From an uncultured Desulfobacterales bacterium (GTDB lineage Bacteria > Desulfobacterota > Desulfobacteria > Desulfobacterales > JAFDCJ01), in the NCBI GenBank assembly GCA_945787595.1, contig CALZJV010000296.1, positions 1 through 7,565 of the forward strand: a stretch of DNA of 7,565 nt. The letters are read 5' to 3'. The notes under the pieces were generated by a model, which was not told the origin of the DNA, made no database searches, and saw only the letters and a list, made by a program, of their open reading frames with translations. The number at the start of each line of letters is the position of its first letter. Positions within the stretch are counted from its first letter, which is position 1. Positions 1 through 5,678 of the stretch are shown in pieces. Position numbers and translations under genes: made by a program.

Positions 1-43
1 ACCTTACGTTCCTTACAACATGTTGTCAGAAAAAAAGGACTAA
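1..43 (+). CDS. possible 3' end of an upstream gene (TctC-like expected from context)
   Basis: Reading from position 2, the frame gives PYVPYNMLSEKKD and stops at TAA 41-43. tctA and tctB are commonly preceded by tctC, the periplasmic solute-binding subunit, so a + strand gene ending here would fit that layout. The visible 13 residues carry no recognisable TctC motif, and the other two frames are also open across this short stretch. The assignment therefore rests on position and on the hairpin that follows at 70-99. Seen: an open frame ending in a stop. Inferred: that it is coding and that it is TctC. Confidence 0.3.
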   Translation, partial: PYVPYNMLSEKKD

Positions 44-69
44 GGCCTAGTGTCAGGGTAACCTGTCGA

Positions 70-99
70 GCCGGCCGGTGTGAAAACAGACCGGCCGGC
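70..99 (+). promoter_or_regulatory. strong intercistronic stem-loop upstream of tctA
   Basis: Positions 70-79 (GCCGGCCGGT) and 90-99 (ACCGGCCGGC) are a perfect 10-bp inverted repeat. Inside it, TG and CA can pair around an AAAA loop, with one G-G mismatch between the two helices. It is not followed directly by a T-tract (the nearest is at 122-126), so it is not a classical intrinsic terminator. Hairpins of this kind between a binding-protein gene and its permease genes often protect the upstream mRNA end and lower downstream expression. That role is an inference here. Confidence 0.6.
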
Positions 100-175
100 C
101 GCGCCAAAGCGTGATGCTTCATTTTTAAATTTACGGGGAGGCTCAACTGGAGTTCCCCTATGATGAGGAAAAGCC

Positions 176-1663
176 ATGGAGGCCTTTTTTCAATCACTTA
201 CCGTATTGTTGATGCCCTCGCATTTGTTGCTCTTGATCGCTGGTGTCGTGTTGGGACTGTGTGTCGGTATCCTGCCCGGTTTAGGGGGAATCGTGGGCAT
301 GACCATTCTTCTGCCGGTGATTTACGGTATGGACCCACACAACGCCTTTGCCCTGCTGATCGGCATGGTGGCCGTCATCCCGACTTCGGACACGTTCCCG
401 TCGGTCATGATGGGGATTCCCGGATCTTCAGCCTCCCAGGCCACCATTATGGACGGCTACCCCCTGGCGCGCAAAGGTGAAGCCGCCCGCGCTCTGGGCG
501 CCGCCTTCACGGCGTCGTTGATCGGCGGCCTGATCGGCGCCAGTGTCCTGACCCTCATCATTCCCATCGCCCGTCCGCTCGTGCTGGCTTTCGGCTCACC
601 GGAACTGTTCATGCTGGCCGTTTTAGGCATGTCGATGGTGGGGGTGCTTTCGGGAAACCAGCCCATTAAAGGCATCATCGGTGCCGGCATCGGTCTCATG
701 CTGGGGGCCATCGGGGACGCTCCCGCGGTTACTGAGTACCGGTACACCTTCGGCATCGACTACCTCATGGACGGGATTTCCCTGGTAATCGTCGGCCTGG
801 GTCTGTTTGCCTTCCCCGAGATCATCGATCTGCTGATCAAGGGCCGCCCGATCTCGGAAAAGGCCGAACTCGGCAAGGGCTGGCTGGATGGTGTCAAAGA
901 TACGATTCGCCACAAATTCATTGTTCTGCGCTGTTCCATCATCGGCGTCGTCATCGGATTCATACCGGGGCTGGGCGGTTCGGTGGTGGATTGGATCGCA
1001 TATGGCCACATCATTCAAACCTCAAAAGACCGGGAGAAATTTGGCAAGGGCGACATCCGCGGTGTCATCGCACCCGAGAGCGCCAACAACGCCAAGGAAG
1101 GCGGCGGCCTGATTCCGACCTTTCTGTTCGGCATTCCGGGCTCCGGCTCGATGGCGGTTTTTCTGGGAGGACTTCTTATCCTCGGCATCCAGCCCGGTCC
1201 CTCCATGGTGACCGAAAATGTCGACCTGCTCTACACCGCCATCTGGAGCCTGGCGCTGGCCAACATCTTCGGGGCCGGCCTGGCGCTGGTCCTGTCCAAG
1301 CCGATCACCAAACTCACGGTCGTGCCCTTCAGTTACCTGGCACCTTTCATGATTCTGATTATAACCTTCGCCTCCTACCAAGCGGCTTACAGTTGGGGCG
1401 ATCTGATCGCCCTGTTGCTGGTGGGCATCCTGGGGTGGTTGATGAAGCAGTTCGGCTGGCCTCGCCCGGCGGCCTTGATCGGCTTCGTTCTGGCCGGTAA
1501 CCTGGAACAGTACCTGTTCATCTCGGTACAGCGCTACGGCGTGGGCTGGCTGACCCGGCCCGGCGTGATCATCATGGCCATCATTATCATTGCCTCTCTT
1601 AGCGCATCGATTGTTTACCAGAAGAAGCTCAAAACGACCGGGCAGACCGCTGCCAAGGAATAA
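176..1663 (+). CDS. tctA: TctA-family large permease subunit of a tripartite tricarboxylate transporter
   Basis: This is the large membrane subunit of a TTT-family secondary transporter. With TctB and a periplasmic binding protein TctC it imports carboxylates such as citrate or related organic acids; the substrate cannot be read from the sequence. The 495-residue length is normal for the family. The two homologous halves each carry a signature: GILPGLGG at residues 31-38 followed by SVMMGIPGS near 76-84 and DGYPLA near 93-98, and GFIPGLGG near 260 followed by the PESANNAKEGG and FGIPGSGS segments near 300-325. The rest is a long series of hydrophobic helices. The ATG at 176 is preceded by GAGGAAAA. 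The stop at 1661-1663 overlaps the Shine-Dalgarno of tctB, so the two are co-transcribed and probably translationally coupled. The gene is clearly GC-richer than the right half of the window. Confidence 0.95.
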   Translation: MEAFFQSLTVLLMPSHLLLLIAGVVLGLCVGILPGLGGIVGMTILLPVIYGMDPHNAFALLIGMVAVIPTSDTFPSVMMGIPGSSASQATIMDGYPLARKGEAARALGAAFTASLIGGLIGASVLTLIIPIARPLVLAFGSPELFMLAVLGMSMVGVLSGNQPIKGIIGAGIGLMLGAIGDAPAVTEYRYTFGIDYLMDGISLVIVGLGLFAFPEIIDLLIKGRPISEKAELGKGWLDGVKDTIRHKFIVLRCSIIGVVIGFIPGLGGSVVDWIAYGHIIQTSKDREKFGKGDIRGVIAPESANNAKEGGGLIPTFLFGIPGSGSMAVFLGGLLILGIQPGPSMVTENVDLLYTAIWSLALANIFGAGLALVLSKPITKLTVVPFSYLAPFMILIITFASYQAAYSWGDLIALLLVGILGWLMKQFGWPRPAALIGFVLAGNLEQYLFISVQRYGVGWLTRPGVIIMAIIIIASLSASIVYQKKLKTTGQTAAKE

Positions 1664-1673
1664 GGAGGAAATC

Positions 1674-2174
1674 ATGACACGATGGCTGACTCTGAAAACC
1701 CTGTTCTCCCTGTTCCTGATTGCCTGGTTTGCCTACGGTGTGTGGGAAGCGCGCAGCTATGCCTATCTGGCCAAAATATTTCCGTTTTACATCAGCCTGG
1801 TCCTGCTCATTTTTGCCGTCATCAGCATCTTTATCGAAATTCGCACGGTCGTCGACCAGGCCGAAGACCTGCACGGTGCGTCGTCGGGTTCCGATTTAAG
1901 CGTTGATTGGGATATGCCGATGGCCGTCGTTTGGAAGCGTTTCGGCTTCTATATCGGAATTATCCTGGGGGTATATGTTTTCATCTATCTGATCGGCTAC
2001 CCCTTGGCCATAAGCCTTTTCATTTGCCTTTTTTACCGCCGGGTTGCCAAGGCCAAATGGGTCGCTTCCATCGTGGCCGGCGCCGCAGGGCTAGGTTTTT
2101 TGGCGTTGGCCTCAAAAGTTCTGGGTATGGATTGGCCGCAGGGCCTTATAAAGCTGCCCTGGCCCCTGGGCTAG
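1674..2174 (+). CDS. tctB: TctB-family small membrane subunit of a tripartite tricarboxylate transporter
   Basis: A 166-residue integral membrane protein directly after tctA, as expected for the small subunit of the TTT carboxylate transporter. Hydrophobic segments lie at about residues 10-24, 37-56, 91-107, 109-121 and 129-147. A hydrophilic acidic loop (about 61-82, with QAEDLHGASSGSD) separates helices two and three, which is the usual TctB pattern of four to five helices with a cytoplasmic loop. The ATG at 1674 was chosen because AAGGAGGA (1662-1669) sits at ideal spacing. The same frame is open upstream to 1590, but that part lies inside tctA. TctB sequences diverge strongly, so the call depends on topology, length and position more than on motifs. 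No convincing intrinsic terminator is visible after it. Confidence 0.9.
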   Translation: MTRWLTLKTLFSLFLIAWFAYGVWEARSYAYLAKIFPFYISLVLLIFAVISIFIEIRTVVDQAEDLHGASSGSDLSVDWDMPMAVVWKRFGFYIGIILGVYVFIYLIGYPLAISLFICLFYRRVAKAKWVASIVAGAAGLGFLALASKVLGMDWPQGLIKLPWPLG

Positions 2175-2308
2175 GCAAGAACTAAAGTGGTGAAAACTCT
2201 CATATTGGTACCCTTAACTTTTATCCTATTTTAATTCCTCTTTTTGAGTGTAAGGCTTCTTCGGTGTGGTCCCTTTCGCAACATTCCCCTTCAAGCGCCT
2301 TTAGGCTG

Positions 2309-2572
2309 TTAAGGTGAGGTGGTCTTGGGTATGTTCTGAATGATTTCTTTCAATTTGCGGGAGAATTCTTGGGGAACCGGTTGGTCTTTTACATTTTTGC
2401 AAATTGCTACGGTCCTTTTCAAGGTTTCCAGGCAGGTGAAGCAGGCAACGCAGTTATCAGCGTGTTTTTCGATTTCGGCGCAGTTGACATGATCCAGTTC
2501 CCCGTCAATAAACTCAGAGAGTTTCTGAAACATCTCCAGACAATGTTGATGGTCATGATCATCGCTGGTCAT
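2309..2572 (-). CDS. small zinc-type (ZAS / zf-HC2) anti-sigma factor
   Basis: An 87-residue soluble protein encoded directly after the ECF sigma gene and overlapping its end, the usual arrangement for a cognate anti-sigma factor. It has the zinc anti-sigma motif H37-x3-C41-x2-C44 (HADNCVAC), preceded by the typical helix LSEFIDGEL and Cys31, with further Cys at 11 and 47. There is no transmembrane segment, so it should act in the cytoplasm by binding the sigma factor. RsrA-type relatives release sigma when the zinc-bound thiols are oxidised; whether this one does is unknown. The start is ambiguous: ATG at 2572 has AAAGGA about 10 nt upstream, and an in-frame TTG at 2578 lies only 4 nt from the same site. 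I prefer ATG. Confidence 0.85.
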   Translation of the reverse strand: MTSDDHDHQHCLEMFQKLSEFIDGELDHVNCAEIEKHADNCVACFTCLETLKRTVAICKNVKDQPVPQEFSRKLKEIIQNIPKTTSP

Positions 2573-3182
2573 TTTCAAAATATCCTTTCAATTTATCTCT
2601 TAAATAAAGCCGGGCACGGTGGAGCCGTACTTTTACATTGGATGGCGATAGGTTGAGAATCTGTGCGGTTTCCGCCGTGCTGAATCCCTCAATGTCCCGC
2701 AACACAATGACCAAACGATATTTCTTTGGCAGTGACAAAATTTCTTGGTTAATCGTGCTGGAAAGCTCCTGGTTCAGCAATTTATCCAGGGGCATCAATG
2801 CCCAATCCGGGACGTGGTCCGGTACCTCGGTTTCATTTCCCGGGATAAAATCGTCCAGGGAAAGTTCTTTTTCCGGAGCAAATTTGGACTTGCGTCTTTT
2901 CTTAATGCACGTGCTGGCCGCCACTTTGTACAGCCAGTTTTTGAATTTGGTTTCGTATCTGAAATCTTTTAAATATCTGAAAACATTTAAAAATGTTTCC
3001 TGAATCATGTCCTCGGCATCACTGTGATCCCGACACATCCGCAAACTGAAATTATAAAGCTTCTGTTCGTACCTTTTGACAAGGTCGTGAAACTTGTCTG
3101 TCTGGCCCGAGTTAATGGCTTGGATCAGTTCAAAATCTTTATCTTTGATCTTTTTGTGATTCGGATTCTTTTGCGCTGTCAT
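2559..3182 (-). CDS. ECF-family RNA polymerase sigma factor (RpoE-like, sigma-70 family)
   Basis: A 207-residue alternative sigma factor that directs RNA polymerase to a specific promoter set. Region sigma-2 spans about residues 34-98, with SDAEDMIQETFLNVFRYL (54-71) and the promoter-melting segment FKNWLYKVAASTCIKKRRK (80-98). Region sigma-4 spans about 144-197, with SLPKKYRLVIVLRDIEGFS and the helix-turn-helix TAETAQILNLSPSNVKVRLHRAR up to residue 191. The linker is acidic (SLDDFIPGNETEVPDHVPDW). Region 3 is absent, as expected for ECF factors. The ATG at 3182 has AGGTGA (3197-3192) 9 nt upstream. Its 3' end overlaps the anti-sigma gene, indicating coupled translation. Its 5' end overlaps the read-through frame of the upstream small selenoprotein candidate by 44 nt, and its Shine-Dalgarno lies in the loop of the candidate SECIS hairpin. 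Confidence 0.93.
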   Translation of the reverse strand: MTAQKNPNHKKIKDKDFELIQAINSGQTDKFHDLVKRYEQKLYNFSLRMCRDHSDAEDMIQETFLNVFRYLKDFRYETKFKNWLYKVAASTCIKKRRKSKFAPEKELSLDDFIPGNETEVPDHVPDWALMPLDKLLNQELSSTINQEILSLPKKYRLVIVLRDIEGFSTAETAQILNLSPSNVKVRLHRARLYLRDKLKGYFENDQR

Positions 3183-3303
3183 AGTCGCTTGTCACCTGAC
3201 AAGAATCTTTCAGTCAGGTGGATATCCCCAGTTTCGGCAGGATGTAGACCTGGACCAAAATCCAGACGCCGACAATCCCCAGCACCATTAATAAGTCTTT
3301 CAT
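3139..3303 (-). CDS. candidate small membrane-anchored selenoprotein (UGA at 3216-3214 read as Sec)
   Basis: The ATG at 3303 follows a strong Shine-Dalgarno, AAAGGAGA, with 6 nt between it and the start. The first 29 codons give MKDLLMVLGIVGVWILVQVY followed by ILPKLGIST, a single transmembrane helix with almost no N-terminal tail. Codon 30 is TGA. The frame then stays open for 24 more codons to TAA at 3141-3139, giving U-LKDSCQVTSDYDSAKESES-QKDQR. A Sec30-x4-Cys35 pair would thus sit just outside the membrane, followed by a charged tail. A hairpin of SECIS type begins 10 nt after the TGA (separate entry). The alternative is a plain 29-residue membrane peptide ending at 3214. It lies 31 nt upstream of the sigma start on the same strand, so it probably shares its mRNA. 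I know of small one-helix proteins with a similar LPKxG-x-T ending but cannot name the family with certainty. The gene itself is well supported; Sec is an inference. Confidence 0.65.
3188..3216 (-). promoter_or_regulatory. candidate bacterial SECIS element overlapping the sigma-factor ribosome binding site
   Basis: On the - strand the in-frame UGA (3216-3214) is followed by 10 nt (CTGAAAGATT), then CTTGTC (3203-3198), loop AGGT (3197-3194) and GACAAG (3193-3188): a perfect 6-bp stem with a tetraloop. In E. coli fdhF the SECIS stem starts 11 nt after UGA and its apical loop also begins AGGU, so both spacing and loop agree closely. The bulged U of the E. coli stem is absent. A competing fold pairs CACCTGAC (3220-3213) with GTCAGGTG (3200-3193), burying the UGA in a stem. 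AGGTGA at 3197-3192 is also the Shine-Dalgarno of the ECF sigma gene, so SelB and the 30S subunit would compete for it. Confidence 0.6.
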
Positions 3304-3411
3304 CGGTTATCTCCTTTAAAGCGGCTTCATAGCCTGATCAAGTTTCCCGCCAGGGCGGAATATCAAACATAATCTGCGGTTATGGCGCCACTTCGCTGAT
3401 TTTATAGCCGG

Positions 3412-3603
3412 TTAACGAACAGTTGTCCACTGTTTTTTAGAAACAAGGCAATACAGACTGACAAACAAAAATGCCATGACAAGTCCCAGGTGACAGAGAT
3501 CCAGAAAAATAATAAAACCGGATGAGTAATTCGATCCGGCCAAATTTCTGATCACAAGGAAAATTCCGCTGGCCAGGATACCGGCAAGCAGAGCACTGCG
3601 CAC
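3412..3603 (-). pseudogene. C-terminal remnant of a two-helix membrane protein (possibly cytochrome b / DUF4405-like)
   Basis: This frame encodes about 63 hydrophobic residues: SALLAGILASGIFLVIRN, a short polar loop, then FIIFLDLCHLGLVMAFLFVS and a basic tail KKQWTTVR, ending at TAA 3414-3412. Two membrane helices are evident. The first codon of the open stretch is a GTG at 3603 that lies inside the Fe-S protein frame, with no Shine-Dalgarno, so the true start seems missing. The CHLGLVM segment recalls the last helix of small haem-binding membrane proteins that sit beside Fe-S proteins, but the second expected His is not visible, so this family assignment is weak. Most likely it is the 3' end of a membrane subunit gene whose 5' part was lost in the deletion that truncated the Fe-S gene. 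Confidence 0.45.
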
Positions 3604-4073
3604 ATATCCGCATCTATCCGTGAGATGCCGTTTTCAAGCTGTTCCGCTGCCCCCCAGGGGCAGAGCTTCACACAGGGCGGGTTGACGCAATGCATGCAGC
3701 GCCGGGGGATTGTCAGTTCGGTTTCTTGGCCGTCGATTTCAACTTCGGCATGCTGGATAAAAAGCCAATTGTAGGGCGTCAAGCGGTCATTCACGTCCTT
3801 TTTTTCGGACCAGTCTTCAACCGGAACCCTGTTGGGATACATCTTCGGAAAGGGTTTTTGGGGGTCGGGGTATTTTTCAAAATTTACTTCCGCGCAGGCT
3901 TCCACGCAGGCTTCACAGCCGATACATTTGCGGATATCCAGCAGCGTCGCCAGCTGTTTTATTTCATCAGGTTTGGCGGCTGCCGCCGCGCCGGGGATAC
4001 TGGAGGCCGCCAAACCGGCCGCTGTCGCCAGGCCTCCTTTTAAAAATAATCTCCGGGAAATCTGTTGTCCCAT
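3552..4073 (-). pseudogene. truncated Tat-exported 4Fe-4S ferredoxin-type electron-transfer protein
   Basis: The N-terminus has a twin-arginine signal (SRRLFLKGG at residues 6-14, then an Ala-rich hydrophobic stretch to about 33), so the protein was made to be exported folded with its clusters. C50-x2-C53-x2-C56-x3-C60 and C126-x2-C129-x4-C134-x3-C138 are ferredoxin-type cysteine sets of the HybA/DmsB-like class; such proteins carry electrons between a periplasmic enzyme and a membrane subunit. After ISRIDADMC158 the frame yields only 15 unrelated residues and stops at 3552. Family members continue with further cysteine motifs and are roughly twice this long. The break falls at about position 3600, exactly where the membrane-protein frame begins, so an internal deletion or frameshift is likely. 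Start: ATG 4073 preceded by AGGAGG (4084-4079). A truncated product might still be made. Confidence 0.75.
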
Positions 4074-4193
4074 TTAACCTCCTGATAAGTTTGATATTTT
4101 AACAATTTATAAAAAGCCGCGCCGAGAATTGCCAGTAGTGAGCCGCAGGGTATCAAATGGTTACAATAGAAATTAGTATTTCCTAAACTGATC

Positions 4194-4228
4194 GGTTCTA
4201 GGTTCAGGGTTCAAGGTTCAAAGGTTAC
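4194..4228 (+). repeat. heptanucleotide tandem array, unit GGTTCAA
   Basis: Four units in exact 7-bp phase (GGTTCTA, GGTTCAG, GGTTCAA, GGTTCAA) followed by a degenerate AGGTTAC. The repeat is in non-coding DNA upstream of the Fe-S gene. It resembles the T-arm of a tRNA but has no surrounding cloverleaf. Confidence 0.7.
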
Positions 4229-4552
4229 AACTGTTGGAACCTGCTTATTATACTGATCAAGATCCGTAATACCCTACATCACCCATTGGGTGAAAAGGCT
4301 TAATAACAACGATGAAGACAAAATCCCTTTGATAAGTGCTCATTGGGAGATTTACAACCCGGAACGTTGAACTCCCTGGCCCAGACCTGACTTTACGCTG
4401 CTCAATTATTTAGATTCATACTTGGGAATCTGACACGAGCCGTAATTTGATTTTATAAGTCACACCAGGGCGGGCTGAACTGCTTAACCTTGGTATTTAT
4501 GAGTCTTATCTTGATCAGTCGGTCCCATCGTGTTAGTTCTTCAATCAGTGAT

Positions 4553-4650
4553 TAGAGGTCAGAGGTTGGAAGACTGCGGACAGAGGGCAGAGGTCAGATG
4601 ACAGAGATCAGAGGTCAGAGGGCGGAAGACAGAGATCAGAAGGCAGAAAT
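4553..4650 (+). repeat. purine-rich heptanucleotide tandem array, unit CAGAGGT
   Basis: Fourteen consecutive 7-mers fit in phase over 98 bp. The ten from 4581 to 4650 are the clearest: CAGAGGG, CAGAGGT, CAGATGA, CAGAGAT, CAGAGGT, CAGAGGG, CGGAAGA, CAGAGAT, CAGAAGG, CAGAAAT. The + strand is almost all purine apart from the leading C of each unit. The divergence among units suggests an old array. It lies between the divergent Fe-S gene and uspA. Confidence 0.8.
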
Positions 4651-4798
4651 TGGAATTCGGAAAGCGGCCTCTGGCCCGTAGGGGCAATTCGGGCTACGCC
4701 CCGGAGGGAATGGGGAAGCCGGAATAAAGAAATCTGAATTTGAAATGGGGATTCGAAAAAGATCAATCTACTATAGGCACTCTAACTTCGACCCTATA

Positions 4799-4938
4799 CT
4801 ATGCGCCTTGTGCCCTGTACCTACCATCTGATTTCCGGCATCTGTAATCTGTTTTTCTGTCATGAGCGATGTCTTACTCTATGCGCTATGCCCTTTGCTC
4901 TATGCCTTTTTACCCGTAACTCGCAACTCGCAACCCGA
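4799..4938 (+). repeat. composite heptanucleotide arrays (CTATGCC, CATCTGT and AACTCGC units) upstream of uspA
   Basis: Several short runs with a 7-bp period lie side by side: CTATGCG/CCTTGTG/CCCTGTA (4799-4819), CATCTGA/TTTCCGG/CATCTGT/AATCTGT (4825-4852), CTATGCG/CTATGCC/CTTTGCT/CTATGCC (4879-4906) and AACTCGC/AACTCGC/AACCCGA (4918-4938). They end about 20 bp before the uspA Shine-Dalgarno, so they form part of its 5' region. No function is known to me. Confidence 0.7.
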
Positions 4939-4971
4939 ACCGCTCAACATAGGTTTCAGAAAGGAGGATCT

Positions 4972-5445
4972 ATGAGTATTATGCTAAAGAAAATCTTATG
5001 TCCCACTGACTTTTCGGAAAACTCCGAGCATGCATTGAAATATGCGCTGGCTTTGGCGATCCTGAACCAGGCGAAGCTACAGCTGTTTCACGTAGTTGAA
5101 CCCATCTCATATCCCCAAGGCACCGAGCTTTTCGAACCCGTGTTGGACGAGGTTGAGCTCACGATGAAAATGGAGGCAGCTTATCAAAAACAGCTGGAAG
5201 ATCAGGTCGCCGCTTTAAAAGAGGAATACCCAAAAATAACAGGAAAGCTTGTCACCGGAAACACATTTCTGGAGATCATCCAGGTGGCGCGTGATGACGA
5301 TGTGGATATAATCGTTATGGGAACCCATGGACGGACGGGATTGGCCCATGTTCTGATTGGAAGCGTGGCCGAAAGAGTTGTCCGGGAAGCCCCTTGCCCC
5401 GTGTTGACGGTCAAACACCCGCAACACGAATTCGTCAAACCCTAA
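4972..5445 (+). CDS. universal stress protein, UspA family, ATP-binding type
   Basis: A 157-residue single-domain Usp protein of usual length. The N-terminal beta strand KKILCPTDFSENSEHALKYA (residues 6-25) carries the conserved Asp13. Near the C-terminus, GTHGRTGLAHVLIGS (about 117-131) fits the nucleotide-binding motif G-x2-G-x9-G-(S/T) of the ATP-binding MJ0577-like subgroup, followed by SVAERVVREAPCPVLTVK, the hallmark last strand. Such proteins are cytoplasmic, usually dimeric, and accumulate under starvation, oxidative or other stress. The start is ATG 4972 with AAGGAGGA (4961-4968) directly upstream; the longer frame from 4801 runs through heptamer repeats and is rejected. It stands alone, with a candidate terminator or palindrome downstream at 5511-5610. 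Confidence 0.95.
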   Translation: MSIMLKKILCPTDFSENSEHALKYALALAILNQAKLQLFHVVEPISYPQGTELFEPVLDEVELTMKMEAAYQKQLEDQVAALKEEYPKITGKLVTGNTFLEIIQVARDDDVDIIVMGTHGRTGLAHVLIGSVAERVVREAPCPVLTVKHPQHEFVKP

Positions 5446-5510
5446 CCCGGATCCACCGGAAATAACAAATTACAAGCACCACCTGATCTTAAAAATAGGC
5501 CAAGTAAATT

Positions 5511-5593
5511 CCAAATTACAATATCCAAATCCGCCGGCGGCGGATCAGAAGCCAATAATTCGGTCCACCGGCGGATTAGTTATTGTGATTTGG
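5511..5593 (+). repeat. long imperfect inverted repeat (palindromic element), possible uspA terminator
   Basis: Arm one (5511-5540) runs from CCAAATTACAATATCCAAAT into CCGCCGGCGG. Arm two (5565-5593) begins CCACCGGCGGATT and ends TATTGTGATTTGG. Reversed, arm one matches arm two over about 30 positions with a few mismatches, around a 24-nt spacer. The core CCGCCGGCGG is itself self-complementary. A run of seven T follows at 5604-5610, so the transcript of uspA could terminate here. The size and structure also fit a non-autonomous palindromic repeat of the REP or MITE kind, though no target-site duplication was established. Confidence 0.65.
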
Positions 5594-5651
5594 ATGTATT
5601 TTGTTTTTTTGATATAAAAAGGCAATTTATCAGATTTTATTCTGCAAATAT

Positions 5652-5678
5652 TTCGTGTGCTTCGTGTATTTCGTGGTT
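5652..5678 (+). repeat. three tandem copies of a 9-bp unit TTCGTGTRY
   Basis: TTCGTGTGC, TTCGTGTAT and TTCGTGGTT follow each other without a gap. Similar TTCGTG repeats are, to my recollection, frequent between genes in Desulfobacterota, which is weak support for the taxonomic guess. It is not in a supported coding frame. Confidence 0.65.

Larger units (their letters stand above)
4074..4971. other. 900-bp gene-free spacer between divergent genes, rich in heptanucleotide repeats
   Basis: No convincing gene is present on either strand. The promoters of the - strand Fe-S cluster and of uspA should lie here; an A/T-rich stretch at 4090-4115 is a candidate for the former, but no clear -35/-10 pair can be assigned. 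A perfect 6-bp inverted repeat TCACCC-ATT-GGGTGA lies at 4279-4293 and could be an operator or a small hairpin. The stretch 4679-4702 has GTAGGGGC and GCTACGCCCC, a decayed hairpin. Several separate arrays with an exact 7-bp period are listed individually. An open frame from 4801 into uspA runs through the repeats and has no start signal. Confidence 0.6.

Noticed and set aside
1022..1675. Long open frame of 217 codons antisense to tctA
   Set aside because: A shadow of the GC-rich tctA codon pattern; polar, repetitive composition with no domain, while the + strand gene is certain.
2290..2320. Hairpin around GCCTTTAGGC as a shared terminator between tctB and the anti-sigma gene
   Set aside because: Only 3 bp of inner stem plus a loose outer pairing and no T-tract; too weak to support.
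3193..3220. CACCTGAC/GTCAGGTG perfect 8-bp inverted repeat as a DNA operator for the sigma gene
   Set aside because: It lies inside the transcribed small-protein/sigma mRNA, spans the UGA and the sigma Shine-Dalgarno, and is better explained as RNA structure; kept as an alternative fold to the SECIS hairpin.
3344..3360. TTCCCGCCAGGGCGGAA near-palindrome upstream of the small protein
   Set aside because: Short and lacking a T-tract or recognised operator pattern; may be chance in a short spacer.
4194..4228. GGTTCAA-type sequence as a tRNA T-arm
   Set aside because: It is a 7-bp tandem repeat with no acceptor stem, anticodon arm or D-arm nearby.
4801..4971. 57-residue N-terminal extension of UspA
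   Set aside because: It runs through heptamer repeats, gives Cys-rich low-complexity protein, and the family start at 4972 has an ideal AGGAGG.
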